Source: Petrolisthes cinctipes | Taxonomy: Eukaryota > Arthropoda > Malacostraca > Decapoda > Porcellanidae | Length of the DNA: 64,000 nt | Direction of reading: 5' to 3' | Assembly: GCA_033782935.1 (NCBI GenBank) | Contig: JAWQEG010000259.1 | Coordinates: 2,396,001-2,460,000, forward strand | In this document: in pieces, positions 11,715 through 23,308 of the stretch | Layout: each line of letters begins with the position of its first letter | How positions within the stretch are numbered: position 1 is the stretch's first letter | The notes under the pieces: model-generated | What the model was told of the DNA's origin: nothing | Databases searched by the model: none | What the model saw: the letters and a program-made list of their open reading frames with translations, nothing else | Translations under genes and position numbers: made by a program

Positions 11715-14582
11715 CTACGGTACTTCCCTTGTTGCAAACAGTAGGAAGGGAACACCCTTGTCCCAATCCTTGGTGTGTTCCAAGCAGTATTTCCGCATCA
11801 TATTCTTCAGGGTCTGGTGGTATCTCTCCAAGGCACCCTGGGACTCTGGATGGTAAGCACTGCTTCTGACATGTTTAACTCCTAACTCTTCCAAAGTCTG
11901 CTGGAACAAGTTAGACAAAAAGTTAGAATCCCTATCAGACTGTATCTCATTAGGTAACCCAAATTTTGTACAAAATCCCAACAATGCTTTCACAACAGCC
12001 TTAGCATTCATAGTTCTGAGGGGAATTGCCTCAGGGTACGTAGTACAAGGGTCTAATATGGTAAGAAGGTACTGAAATCCAGTAGAAGTGGTAGGAAGTG
12101 GACCCACTATGTCTATAATTAACTTTGAAAAAGGTGGCCCAATAGCAGGGATGGGAATTAGGGGAGACTTAGATGGTTTCTGGTTAGGCCGTCCCACAAC
12201 CTGACATGTATGACAACTTCTCACATGCTGGTACACCTCAGCCCTCATGGCAGGCCAGTAAAATTCTGCCCTAAGCCGTTCAAGTGTCTTCCTCACTCCT
12301 AAGTGGGCAGCATAGGGAATATCATGAGCTAGCCTAATTAGTTCCTGCCTGCACACACTCGGCACAACTAGCTGGTGTACATCCCTCAATCCCTCATCCA
12401 CACTAGTATGAGGAGGTCTCCACCTCCTGTACAAAACTCCATTCTTCTCATATAAACATGATCCCTTCTCTTCCCCCACATTTTCAACTGCCAGGCTCCT
12501 TAACTCTTGGATACCTGGGTCACTACCTTGCAAGTTCTTAAATTTCTCAACATCGACACACTCTAAAGACAACTGCTCACTAGAGGTATCTGAAAAAAGA
12601 TTGGTTAAAGAAAGGTTGTCCGGTGATTCTCCATCGCCGTCGACGTCCTCCACCGGTGGGTCGGAAGGAGTTAAAACTGCCTCGGCTGCTTCCACACGCC
12701 GGCTCTCCTCCACCCTTGACATCGATCGGGTCACGGCACATACGGGGAAGTTCATCTGGTCCTCTTCCTCCACAACTTCGGCAGGTACAGGATCCTTGGT
12801 CATTACTGGGGCGCTCACTTCCTCACCCCTAACCAAATCATTCCCCAGTATCAGGTCCACATCGGGCTCGGGCAATGACTCCACCACTCCAACCTGTGCC
12901 GTCCCTTTAAATAAATCACAACTCACCCTACACTCCACCAAAGGAACCGTCAGGGAGCCTCCAACTCCCCTGAGCAAAACAAAATTCTTGGAATTCACCT
13001 CAACATGTTTCGGTCTTACCCACAGAGTAATTGTAGAACAAGTGTCTCGGAGTATCTTAACAGGATGCTGGGATTCCCCCAGCTTGACCAACCCATCAGA
13101 CCGATACGGAGCATAACAATCCTCAGCCGTAGTATCCGTAGCTACCAACTGGACAACAGCTCCTGTAACGTCAGACATGGGAACAGCATCCACTGCACCC
13201 TTCCCTCCTTCTGAAAGAACTCTCTCTTTAGAAGTGGGTAAAACAGAGTTATCCCTACTATCCTTTCGGGGCTCAGAAACTGTGACAATAGCTCTGTCAC
13301 AAGAAACAAAATTAGTTGGCCTTACAACTCCTGCCTTTCTCCAACATCTGTCTACAGTATGCCCTGTTTTGTGGCAATATGTACATGTGAAAGTTCGTGT
13401 CCAAGGTTTGTGTGGGGTGCGTGTAGGTGTTTGTGCATGTGAGATACTTGGGGGACTGGGACTAGTGACATGGGTGCTTTTGGAATTCGGGGAGACATCG
13501 CTATCATGTGTTTTATTATTGGTGGTTGGAGGGGGTCTATTGTGCCCTTTGTCTTTGGCTTTAAATTGCTTCCTGACTAAAACGTAATCATCAGCATAAA
13601 CTGCAGCTTCCTCAGCTGTCTTTACTCTCTTATCACTTATAAACATCTGCAAATCTGGCTCCATCTGGCTCAGAAATTGCTCCAACTTAACCACCTCCTC
13701 CAACCTACAATAATTATCTTCTACTTTCTCACTTCTTATCCATGCTTGAAATAGGTCACTCTGATATTTCATAAATTCAATCCATGTCTCATTAGGGCGT
13801 TTCTTACTATTACGATACTTCTGTCTGTAAGCTTCTGGTCTTAATTCATACGTCCTCAGTACAGCAGACTTTAACGTTTCATAATCCAAAGATTCCCTAA
13901 AACTGAGAGCATCAAATGCTCTTAAAGCTTTACCACAAAAGACTGACTGTGCCAGCGTTGACCATCGTTCCTTCGGCCACCCACTACCCTCTGCTACCTT
14001 CTCAAACCTCTGGTAAAATTCAGCAACATGGTCCTCATCAAACTTAGGAACCAACCTGTGCTGTTCTGATGACACTCCCGACGCAACCGGTAGTCGTGGC
14101 TCATGGTCCACTTTATATTTCTCCAACTCCAATTCCAGTTTCCTTTGTTCAAACTCTAACTTCCTTTGCTCTCTCTCAGACTCTAATCTCCTTTCCTCTC
14201 TTTCAGACTCTAATTGTAGCATTCGGAACTCATGGTCACGCGCAGCTTGGTCATTCCCAAATTGGTTATTCTGAACCACAGTGGCTTCAAGCAAATCAGA
14301 ATGTACAGACCAGTCACTTACGACAGAAGCATTATCCTTCCTCTCAACAAAATCATACAATTCAGTGCTGCATAGATGGTGGCAAATCAGGTTAGCTAGT
14401 GGAAAAGCGTTGGAACTTTCAATGGCAAGATCCAACTTCTGTGCAACAAGTAATAATTCCTTTCTACTCAGTACTCTTACTCTCTCGGGATTAGGACTTG
14501 AATTAATAAACTCTGCAGCATCCTGCTCAGAAATGATATGAAGTGGAGCACCCTTCTCACTAGCCACACCCTGAGTCTCCAT
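11715..14582 (-). pseudogene. Gmr1-like Ty3/gypsy gag-protease-integrase (ends at premature stop)
   Basis: 955 aa. A charged coiled-coil-like stretch (~115-160, REERRLESEREQRKLE) precedes a gag region (~190-345) that reads like a SCAN domain (LRTYELRPEAYRQKYRN, LEQFLSQMEPDLQMFI, AEEAAVYADDYV). A CCHC knuckle follows (CTYCHKTGHTVDRC, ~400). The protease is at ~512-582 (DTCST in place of the usual DTG, then LILGND). Integrase begins at ~750 with HHCC (AHLGVRK to SCHTC) and the catalytic D, D and E at ~820, ~880 and ~916. The frame stops at a TAG in the integrase catalytic domain, and homology goes on in the same frame at 11657. Integrase lies before any RT/RNase H. The element is antisense within the intron of the cysteine-rich gene. 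Confidence 0.88.
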
Positions 14583-14678
14583 TGCTCACTAACTATTAGG
14601 CAAAGTACACAAACAAATGAAAAAAAATGCAATACAAGAAAAAAAAATACACCAGTCTCAGTTCAGCAAAAATTGGAA

Positions 14679-14696
14679 ATCCTGGCGAGGTCGCCA
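14679..14696 (-). promoter_or_regulatory. Primer binding site
   Basis: The minus strand reads TGGCGACCTCGCCAGGAT, seven bases inside the 5' LTR end. TGG at this spot is the usual start of a tRNA primer binding site. The primer tRNA was not identified. Confidence 0.6.
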
Positions 14697-14703
14697 ATTT
14701 ATA

Positions 14704-15793
14704 TGTTATGGACGGAGGGTAGAGATACGGTACAGTACTAGTCACTAGACTAGACTTACCCCAACGTTAGCTATCAACAGAATAAAGTAGCACTGGGTGG
14801 CAGGTATCTGACTATTAAAGTTATGAATTATAAGTAAAAGTACAAACCCAGTCTATATGAAAGAATGCTAACACAACCCAAAGAAACCGTCCAAACATAT
14901 ACCCAGGTTCGGGTACAATAAATAAAGATGATAGAGAAACTACTCTGACTTTCTATAATATATATTGACAATATGAACGAACACAAAGACATACAATGAA
15001 CACTGAAAGAATTAATAAATGAAATCAGGATTCCCAACTATGACAAAACGTGAGACACTATTCCCAGATTATATAATGCACTTGCAATAATCACTCAATA
15101 ATAATAGTACGTTAGCACTTCACTGGCATATATGATAAATAAACATCAATGCATCACAACACACATGTAATGATATAATAATGGAAATATCAATACACAA
15201 ATATATATATAATAATGATAATAATAGAAATATCAATTTATAAAAGAGTGACCCTATGTTACTGTGAGAAGAATATAGAAGTAAACACAATTATACTTAA
15301 CAAATACGTCTGCGTGTCTCGTCCCGAACCGTACCACACTCAATCACTTACAAAACCCACACACTAGCTTGCTGTCCCAGTCTCCTCAGATATCTAAACC
15401 CCACAGGCCTAACCCCCTGCCTTATATACTGTTGGCTTCACAAAGAAAAGTGAGCGTGTCTCTGAACTGTTCCTCTAATACAGACTTAAGCACACATCAC
15501 GCATACATTCCCACTCAAGAAACTATTGGGAGTCAATAGGAATGAAAACGGACAATTATCATACCACCTGCTACAAGAGTGGGGGGGGGGGAGAATGCGT
15601 ACGAATCTAGAGAACATAGCTGGCCATGACACTCTCGACCTTTTGACACACCTACTTAAAGAAAATGGAATAATTAGATGAGCTAAATCGGACACAACAC
15701 ATCCGGGTGCGAGCCTCCGCAACCACACTCACAGCCACAATCACTTAATAGGATAGCAATACTTACAAATCAAATAATAATTCAGGCACGCGT

Positions 15794-15797
<4 letters not shown>
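14704..15797 (-). repeat. Gmr1-like element, 5' LTR (full length)
   Basis: About 1094 bp bounded by TGTTA/TAACA (plus strand TGTTATGG to GCGTAACA). The outer 558 bp are repeated at 10042-10599. A primer binding site lies just inside. The outer end abuts (TA)n at 15798, so no target-site duplication can be judged. Confidence 0.75.

Positions 15798-15880
<83 letters not shown>
15798..15880. repeat. (TA)n microsatellite
   Basis: About 83 bp of (TA)n lies between the LTR end and a T-tract that serves as the polypyrimidine stretch of the exon 2 acceptor. Confidence 0.95.
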
Positions 15881-15889
<9 letters not shown>

Positions 15890-15912
15890 TAACGTGTGGG
15901 TGTCTCACCAAG

Positions 15913-16078
15913 GACGTGGATGTGCGAGATCCGCCCAAATGGAAAACCTGCCCGAGTTGCTTGTGTTCTGACGCAGGCGGTACATGCTACAATCCTGATT
16001 CAGCTCCGACTACATGTGATGACTTAATCGATATGAAATGCAAGGGGAACGGGAAACGTGACTGCAAGTGTTGTATAA
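15913..16078 (+). CDS. Exon 2 of the secreted cysteine-rich gene
   Basis: The acceptor CTCACCAAG ends at 15912, about 20 bases after a T10 run. The exon opens in phase 0 (DVDVRDPPKWK) and ends at a consensus donor GTAAGT at 16079 in phase 1. The 55 codons hold ten cysteines in the order C-x2-C-x-C-x6-C-x9-C-x7-C-x7-C-x-C-C, ending RDCKCCI. It is open on both sides with no stop. The module ending C-x-C-C recurs in exon 3 and, as C-C, in exon 4. I do not recognise the family. A disulfide-rich extracellular protein is the most that can be inferred. Confidence 0.65.
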
Positions 16079-16591
16079 GTAAGTATTCAAACGAACCATT
16101 TCAGAGAGATTATTGTTACACTAGTCGATCTATATATAGTACAACATAATAAATACATATAGCTTGACAAACATAAACTTTGGGAACATGTAGAACTGAT
16201 GATCTTTGTTATTTTCATTCCCAAACTCCAAAAATATCCCATGGCGGGTTTACGAGTTATGGCCACAAAATGGCGACCATATTTAGTTTTTCGTGTTCTC
16301 CAATTTATTGTTTTAAATGGTAAAAATTAATTTGGTGAATTAATTATATATCATTATTATTACATGCTAGGTGTAAAAGCTATTCACATAAATGTCTTCA
16401 CTACTAAAATTAATTATATTTATAAAAAAAATAATACTTGAACTTGATAGAAATATTCCCATTCCACCTATAGGAAAACTAATTGGTATATACGAATTTG
16501 GGCCAAAATTAATTATCTGCAGAATTTTCATGTCTTTCCAATGGCACCAAAATAACCTTTCTAACCAAAAAAGATATGAATACCAGGATAG
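16079..16591 (+). other. Intron 2, no gene seen
   Basis: AT-rich unique sequence follows the exon 2 donor. I see no conserved element in it. Confidence 0.5.
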
Positions 16592-16805
16592 TACAGCCAC
16601 AATCAAATATCCACCGACACTTTCCTTCCATCGAGCAAATAAATCAGTATCATATCAAATTATAATAATACAACACCTTGTGTCAACTCGACTCTCTCAA
16701 TTATTATTATACGGTGTTGCAAAATCTCACATGTGTTGTTCTTTATTACCAAGATATTTACTACGATGTAAGAAAAGTATCGGTGGTTATTTGATTGTGG
16801 CTATA
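16592..16805. mobile_element. MITE, TACAGCC family, internal part inverted
   Basis: The ends TACAGCCACAATCAAATATC and GATTGTGGCTATA match the copies at 8868 and 19359. The interior (CAACACCTTGTGTCAACTCG) reads as the reverse complement of their interiors (GTTGAGTTGAC), so the element is inserted in the opposite direction. Confidence 0.75.
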
Positions 16806-17369
16806 CATGACAAGTATAGTGTTAGGATGTCACAGTCTAGCAGTGGTTAATTCCAACGCAAAGACACTCATGAATGTTATATTGACTGATTTGGTGCAAA
16901 GATTATATATAGCCTGATTTAAAAGACTTCTTGAAAGGAATGTCATTGACTCTTGTTTAATTTCAATTATTTTATAGAACAATATAAACATGAAATATGG
17001 AAACTTTAAATGTGATAGCATTATATGATATTAACTGATTATTTTACAGAGATTATTTTATTTTGATGTAAAATTTTTTAAGGAATTAAATTAAATTATA
17101 TTGAAAATCACGTTAGTACAGACACGAGCAATAATAAGTATTCAGATGTGCTTGGAATACCTAAAGACAGTCAATAAATGCACAATAAGACCTCCATTGG
17201 AATGACTTCGTTGGTGAATTGGACTGTTCAAAGCTTCAACCAAAGTTTTATACTTATTAGTGATCGTAACTGTACACAACACTAAAAAGACTTTACGCTG
17301 TTTACTGCCCGACACTTTCCATAAATGATAAGTTTCATAGATAAATATTTTTTCGGCATATACCTGCAG
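16806..17369 (+). other. Rest of intron 2, no gene seen
   Basis: AT-rich sequence runs up to the exon 3 acceptor (TACCTGCAG). I see no conserved element. Confidence 0.5.
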
Positions 17370-17487
17370 ACTGTGAGACCACTGCAGATTGCAAAGCAGA
17401 AAAGGGGGAATGCAGACCAATGGGTACATGTGAAATTGGTGAAACACGTGATTCAACAATTTCCTGTGGTACTGGCTCCTCTTGCAC
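17370..17487 (+). CDS. Exon 3 of the secreted cysteine-rich gene
   Basis: The acceptor CATATACCTGCAG ends at 17369; the donor GTTAGT starts at 17488. The exon enters in phase 1, completing the codon left by exon 2, and leaves in phase 2. Translated, it reads NCETTADCKAEKGEC..., then CRPMGTCEIGE and ISCGTGSSC. Its cysteines continue into exon 4 (C-x5-C-x6-C-x5-C-x11-C-x5-C-x-C-C). The two phase matches, the absence of stops and the module pattern together make a chance ORF unlikely. No ORF-length criterion alone would find it. Confidence 0.6.
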
Positions 17488-17544
17488 GTTAGTTTCCAGT
17501 ATATTCCTCATTATATTATGTGTGTGTGTGTGTGTGTGTTTTAC

Positions 17545-17699
17545 TTAAGGACCCTGTGATCGAGTATGGGAATTGGAAGCTTCTGATTCCTCCTAACTAT
17601 GCTACGAAACAGGCTCCTTCCATAAAGGTGGCGTTTTGTGGCAATATTTGAAGGACTCATTAATTTTCAATTTTCTTACTACATCGCAGGGTCCCTAAA
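17545..17699. mobile_element. Foldback MITE, TTAA left end, GGACCCTGTGAT subfamily
   Basis: Closely matches 4501-4655 in the same orientation: TTAAGGACCCTGTGATCG at the left, ATCGCAGGGTCCCTAAA at the right. The right TTAA has decayed to CTAAA. A (GT)n tract precedes it at about 17520-17538. Confidence 0.8.
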
Positions 17700-19181
17700 C
17701 GAATACATTATTAATATTAGGGTTGCTGGAGGGAGATATGTTCGTAAAGTTCCATTTTCATCCTTAATTAATTCTGTATACAGTATATCTTTGAACCTAT
17801 AAAGGTTAGCTATTTCTCTACTGGGGAATGTATGTTTTTTTTTTTCTTCTGTGTTTGGCTTTGTTTTGTGCACTCCTTCCCCTCTCCAAACTTTTACTCT
17901 AAATATAATCTTCATTTGTTTGACTCAAATTCAGTTACATGGCACATGTCTGTACTCAATATATCTACCCCTTTCGACTCCCTTCAGACATTTTTGTGTT
18001 ATCTCAGATTAAAAACTCTTTATTATTTAGTATTAGTGAGAGGTCTAAGTTCTTTTACATCATTCCCGTTGGGGGTATTGTCTGTAATGATATGGGCAAT
18101 ACTTTAAGGAATTTGGCTTCCCTTATGCCCCAGCCACTCCCTTTCAGTTCTTCAACTGTCCTTCATTTCTCTTTATATCCTTCCTACTTGCTGTCTCATC
18201 ATCTCCTGGCGCTATATGACCTCGTTGTTGCGGCGTCTAATATAAATCAATGGTTAATCTTTTACATCATGTGAATTTATGCACTGATCTCAGTCAATGC
18301 TGAAAAAAAGGAAGTATTAATACAAAAACAGAGAGGAAGATTTGAGCAAGGTGTTAGAGGAAGGAAGTGCATTGTGGAAATATTGAAAACCATGAGGTTT
18401 CCTCTGCCCTTATCAGAGATTGGAATCAAATCATATACACCTGGATGATATACACAAAAGCAAAGTTCGCTCTTAACTTAAAATTTTGTTCGTAAACGTT
18501 TATTCATGGCAAGGACTAGGAGAGATCACTTCTTTGAAATCATAATAACATAATATAAATAGACAAGCAAAATCATTCACTGCTTCGAAATGAGTTTGAA
18601 ACACTATGGTGAGGTCAGTATTGGAAACATACGAACAAGTCCAAACTCTATAATTTTTTGTGAATACTGACTCTGGCAGAACTCTGAGGAACATCACTGT
18701 TAATAAACATAACAGTGACCATCTACAACACCAGCTAGAGAACAGAAAGAAATGACATCCAATATACATACAAGTGGAGATGGTAGGATAGAAATCAAAC
18801 GAAAGTAGCTTAGAAATTAAAGCTTTGTCCCAGATTTTAATAAAAAGACTCTTATTAGGCTATATTGAGGATTAGATCCCAGAAGGAATGAGGTGTCAGA
18901 TTTATAGCTTAATATATATAGTTATATGAGGTTAATTCCTCACCTGTAAGAAATTCACTGCTGTTACAGAAAGGGAAAGCTTATTTAACACAAAACCACC
19001 ATGTGACAGGTAAAAAGTGCACCTGTATAGGCTATTCATGACCTATGATATTCAGACTTGAGTCATAACCTGAATTATATGTTAAAGCATAAAATTTCCA
19101 AATCCTTGAATGATTATACTCAAATATGTGTCACCAATATCAAAAGGGGAAATAATTTATCCAATCATTCTTTTTTTTCAG
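17700..19181 (+). other. Intron 3: no gene; dispersed repeat pieces
   Basis: No exon is apparent. Two pieces look repetitive: 18205-18250 (GGCGCTATATGACCTCGTTG, resembling in inverted form the tract near 24890-24965) and 18495-18650, which matches 24470-24625. Confidence 0.4.
18495..18650. repeat. Diverged dispersed repeat, copy 1
   Basis: Shares GGCAAGGACTA, GAAATGAGTTTGAAACACT and GAAACATACGAA, in the same order, with 24470-24625. On the minus strand both copies carry an AATAAA-like signal at one end. They could be old transposon 3' ends or duplicated exon/UTR pieces. Confidence 0.4.
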
Positions 19182-19315
19182 GTGTTGTGTTGAGCCTCCT
19201 GTAGTGTGTGAGTTAATTTCCACTTGCCAATCCGGTGTTGTGATCTGCTTAGGTATTTTTGCCCAACCAGCTTCTTTCTGTGGATGCCCATCGGGGGAAG
19301 CTTGCTGCATTACAA
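19182..19315 (+). CDS. Exon 4 of the secreted cysteine-rich gene
   Basis: A strong acceptor (TCATTCTTTTTTTTCAG) ends at 19181. The first base completes the phase-2 codon from exon 3, giving a C-x-C-C junction. The exon then reads VEPPVVCELISTCQSG, a CLG segment and FCGCPSGEACCIT, again C-x5-C-x6-C followed by C-x-C-x5-C-C. A weak donor GTACTG at 19316 would close it in phase 1, the same phase as exon 2. If that donor is not used, the frame runs on into the MITE at 19359 and stops at 19465-19467. A possible last exon after the acceptor ending at 24251 would add only a few codons; this is weak. Confidence 0.58.
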
Positions 19316-19358
19316 GTACTGTCAACAAAATTGTTTCGTATTATGTATGCAGTAAATG

Positions 19359-19575
19359 TACAGCCACAATCAAACATCCACCGACACTTTCCTTCCATCG
19401 TAGTAAATATCTTGGCAATAAAGAACAACACGTGTATGATATTGCAGCAGCTCATAATAATAATTGAGGGGGTTGAGTTGACATAAGTTGTTGCTGTATG
19501 ATTATATTTTGATATGATACTGAATTATTGGCACGATGGAAGGAAAGTGTCGGTGGTTATATGATTGTGGCTGTA
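19359..19575. mobile_element. MITE, TACAGCC family, next to exon 4
   Basis: TACAGCCACAATCAAACATC at the left and ATGATTGTGGCTGTA at the right, 217 bp, TA at both ends. Internally close to the copy at 8868-9084 and in the same orientation. The exon 4 reading frame continues into it. Confidence 0.8.
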
Positions 19576-20089
19576 AAGATCCTGTCATATGAATAGAGGC
19601 CACCCAGTTCAGAACTTGGTGGTTGGGTACTCATTACAAACTGTATCAGTATTGTAATTGATCTTCAACCACGGATATCAGTGCAAAGCGATTTAATGTG
19701 TCTATTTATACAGCCTAATTTAATTAGTAGTACAATTATAGACTGGCAATACACAAAGTCTATATGTTATATATTACGATATGGGTGTTAGCTTTACACA
19801 GTTGCAGTATCGTAACCAATGAGGTTGAGGTAAACGCTACTGCGCGATAGCTAACTATTGGTATTGTAAAGAGCATCACCTCGGTGACCTATACCGATCC
19901 TCAAGAACGATCGTTAAGCCTTACCCCGCCTCCACGTGGCCACCTTGGGAAACACTCCTTTTTAAAACATATTTTATCAATCAGGAGGTGAAGCTAATGG
20001 GGGAAGTGGTGTAGGGGGTAAGATTTATCTTCCGCTACATATAGGTTTTAGAATATATATATATTTTTTTTAAACCTCTTTTAACACCA
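19576..20089. other. No gene seen
   Basis: Mixed sequence with a less AT-rich patch near 19800-19940. I see no coding signal or recognised repeat. Confidence 0.45.
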
Positions 20090-21945
20090 ATAGTGAACCC
20101 TTTAGACAATGCTGATGGCCCGTGTCTCTCCGGGAATGAGCGCTGCATTGGCCTTGCCAGCCATCAGCGGCCCCCCAGTGGGGTAGTAGACAGATATGGC
20201 TGTGGGCGGGGGGTGGGGTGATTTCTCCCGGTTTCCCTGTAGGGGAAAGGGGAAAATGTGGGTGTATGAGAATTGTAACTGTGAATGTGAATGAGATGGT
20301 GGATGGTACAAAGAGGTGAGAGAGAGGTGAATGCTTTAAGAATGGAGGAGTGGATGTGATGGGTGAGACTGACACCCATGTGAAAGGGTGAGGAGTGGAG
20401 GAGTGTGAGGCTGGAGGGGAGAGTGTGATGTGGGAGGAAATGGAGGGAGGCGTAATATGGACAGGAATTGATGAGAAGTGTAAAGGAAGATGGAGGGAGG
20501 GGTGTGCAAGGCTGGTATCACCAAGGGTGTGGAAGGGAGTAGATGGACATGGATGGTGTGGGACAAGAGTAATATGGATGACAGGAAAGATTGGAGTAGT
20601 GAAGTATGCATGGGTGTGTCCATATGTACCAGTGAATGAGAAGAGCAAGACAGGGAAAAAGAGTATGACAAATTTCTGGGGGGAGTTGAATGGATGTTTG
20701 AGGAAGTTTGAGAGTGGGAGGAGGATTATAATGATGGGCGATATGAATGGGAAAGTAGGAAATGAAAGAGTAGGAAGAATTTATGTTAAATGGGGTGTGA
20801 AAGGAGTGAATGAGAATGGTGAGTATCTGGTGGATATCTGTGCTGAGAGGGGGCTGTTTTTAGCCTTCTTTAAGCACAAAATGATACACCGGTATACATG
20901 GAGGAGAACAAAAGGGTTAAATAGATTATGTAGCTGTGGATGCCAGATTACGGAAGGATGTGATGGATGCTAAAGTGGTTCAATGCTCTCACCATTTTGC
21001 GGTCTTGGTAAGGATTAAGGTCAGGGTTAAGTGGGAGTACAGAAGGAGGAATGAAGGGGGAAAAGAAGCAGGTGGCAAGTGGAAGATTGACTGACATTGT
21101 ATATAGAGAGAAATATAATAAGAGGGTGGGTAAGGTGCTGGAGGATGCAAGGCTGAGTATAGGGGAGAGAGTGGGAGTGAATGATGTGTATGAAATGTTT
21201 AAGACACTAATAATGAGGACAGCAGCAGAAGTAGTGGGATACAAGACATGGAAGAGGGGCAAGAAAGGGAGTGCTTGGTGGTCAGAAGAAGAGAAAGATG
21301 CAGTAGAGAAGAACAGGAAGGCATATAGGAGAACACTGTAGAGAAATGTGTCAGAGGAGGTGAAAGAGAGGTGGAAGAGATAATACAATGTATGTAAGAG
21401 GAAAGTGAAGAGGATGGTAGGTGAGAGTAAAACGAGAGTGGATGAGGAGTTTGGTAGGAAACAGAGTGAAAAATGTAAAGAAAACAAGAAATTATTTTGG
21501 AAGGAAGTTGAAAAGAGAAAGAGGAGAAGGACAGTCTGGTAGCGTGAGAATGAAGAGAGAAGATGGAGTCACTGTGATGAAGTGAAAGAAGTGTGGAAGA
21601 AGCATTTTGGTCTGATGAATGGGGGGATGGGAGGGGAGGCGGTGGTGACATGCATGGAGATGGAGGCAGGTGGTAGACGACAGGATGTACAGGGAGAATT
21701 AGGAAGGAAAGAGGTTAGAAAAGCAATAGGAAAGTTGAAGATGGGAAAGGCACCGGGGGTGGATGGGATAACTGCTGAAATGTTAAGGAGATAGTGGTGG
21801 AGTGGATGTTGCTCATTGGCTTGAAGGCAGGGAGAGGTGCCAGAAGATTGGAGGAGAGTCATAAGTGTGCCTTTGTAATAGGGAATGGGAAGTAAGTATG
21901 AATGTGGTAGCTACAGGGTACTAAGCCTACTTAGTGTACCGGGGA

Positions 21946-22201
21946 GCATATTCCTGAACTTTATACGGGTATGTGTCAGAGCTTGATTTCGTTAGGTTAG
22001 GTTAGGTCTAGTTTAAGTTAGGTTAGGTTAGGTCAGGTAGGGTAGGTTCATTTAGCTGGGAAAGAGAATTAAACTATTTCAAAGATTATCGCATATTTGG
22101 TTTTATCGTTATAACTAAAGCATTATTCTCCTTCCAACCGCCATGATTTTGGCCCAGCAGTAAGTGTGGGGCACGTAGCCGGCTAGACTTGGCGAAAATG
22201 T
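21946..22201. mobile_element. 256-bp insertion inside the LINE, with 9-bp direct repeats
   Basis: TACCGGGGA occurs at 21937-21945 and again at 22202-22210, exactly where the RT protein homology breaks off and resumes. The segment between them is unrelated to the LINE and includes the TTAGG-like tract. I see no clear terminal inverted repeats and no ORF. Confidence 0.65.
21991..22050 (+). repeat. Degenerate (TTAGG)n tract
   Basis: About ten GTTAGG-type units with drift (GTTAGGTTAGGTTAGGTC, then GTTAGGTTAGGTTAGGTCAG). TTAGG is the ancestral arthropod telomere repeat. Here it is interstitial and part of an inserted element. Confidence 0.75.
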
Positions 22202-23125
22202 TACCGGGGAAGATATATGGGAATATCCTTACTGAAAGACTGATTGAAGTAACAAGGAATATAGTTAGTGAGATGCAGGGAGGGTTCAGAAAGGGTAGAG
22301 GATGTGTGGACCAGATATTAGCATTAACATCAACAATGGAGAAATATATTTGGAAGGGTAGGAAGTTGTATGCTGCCTTCATGGACTTGAAGAAGGCATA
22401 CAATAGGGTTGATAGGAGAGCTATGACAGGGGTGTTGAGGATTTATGGTGTTGGGGGGTCTTTGCTGAAAGACATTGAGGCCTTTTATGCAGAGGCAAAA
22501 TCATGTGTGCGGGTAGAGGGTGATGTAAGTGAGAATTGTAATATTATTGTATGGCTGAGACAGGAGTGTGTCCTGTCACCATGACTTTTCAATATATATA
22601 TATATGGATGGTTGTATGAGAGAGATGAAGGCCAAAGTAAATGGCCTGGGGGCGAAGCTGACATTGAATGGAGTAAATTGGTCCTTGGTTGCAAGCTTAT
22701 TTGCTGATGACCTGTGTTGATAGCTGAGATTGAAAGGGAGTTACAGAGAGTGGTGGATGAGTTTCAGTCCGTGTGTAAAAGAAGGAAACTGAAGGTGAAT
22801 GTTGGTAAAAGTAAAGTGATGGTATTTGAGAGGGCAGAAGCTGAAATGATTGACGTTGCCACACCTTACAGAGTGGGAGTACCAACTAGGATTAAATACG
22901 AGATACCTCTAGGGGGTGAGATGATGGAGGAAGTGAAGAAGTTTAAGTACTTGGGAACAGTTCTGTGTAAACATGGAAGTATGGAAGGAGAAATTAGGGA
23001 GAGAGCAATGAGGGGTAGACTAGGATCACTGAGGAGGATTATGAAGGGTAGAAGTGTGAGTATGGAAGTGTAAAGGGGACTAAGAAACAGTAAAATCCTG
23101 CCAATTGTAATAGGCCTATGTGCTA

Positions 23126-23308
23126 AGTAAAGACAAGATTAATTATGAAGTTTGTATCAAATGATATATATTTTTTTTTTTCAACAAAAACCTTTAAAAA
23201 TCGGTATTGTATTATTGTCGTACATTGGCAATTTTTAATCTGTCCTATAATCCTTCTACGTTTTTTTTTTTTAGAGTCCTAGTAATGCAATTCTTCCTAA
23301 ATGGATGA
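23126..23308. other. No gene seen
   Basis: AT-rich sequence with two poly-T runs. I see no feature. Confidence 0.4.

Larger units (their letters stand above)
20090..23125 (+). pseudogene. Non-LTR retrotransposon (LINE) remnant: AP endonuclease + reverse transcriptase
   Basis: An ATG at 20266 begins MRIVTVNVNEM, a typical endonuclease start, but a stop follows within 20 codons. Pieces of one protein then appear in different frames: endonuclease core RRIIMMGDMNGKVGNE (~20730-20765), an RT entry motif GKAPGVDGITAEML (~21750), QGGFRKGRGCVDQI and AAFMDLKKAYNRVD (~22280-22415), RQECVLSP (~22560), and a distal part with KLKVNVGKSKVMVF and FKYLGTVLC (~22790-22970). Frameshifts and stops are frequent. 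The YxDD region near 22700 is damaged (FADDL-like), and the 3' part is missing after ~23120. The domain order is that of APE-type LINEs; the clade was not assigned. Confidence 0.85.

Noticed and set aside
12601..13587. Plus-strand ORFs of 136 and 171 aa
   Set aside because: They are antisense shadows of the Gmr1-like gag-protease region, with no domain of their own.
20070..20648. Minus-strand 192-aa ORF rich in S, P, H and T
   Set aside because: Antisense of the purine-rich LINE endonuclease region; its composition explains the lack of stops.
21991..22050. True telomere or chromosome end
   Set aside because: The TTAGG tract is short, degenerate and lies inside an insertion within a LINE, so it is interstitial.
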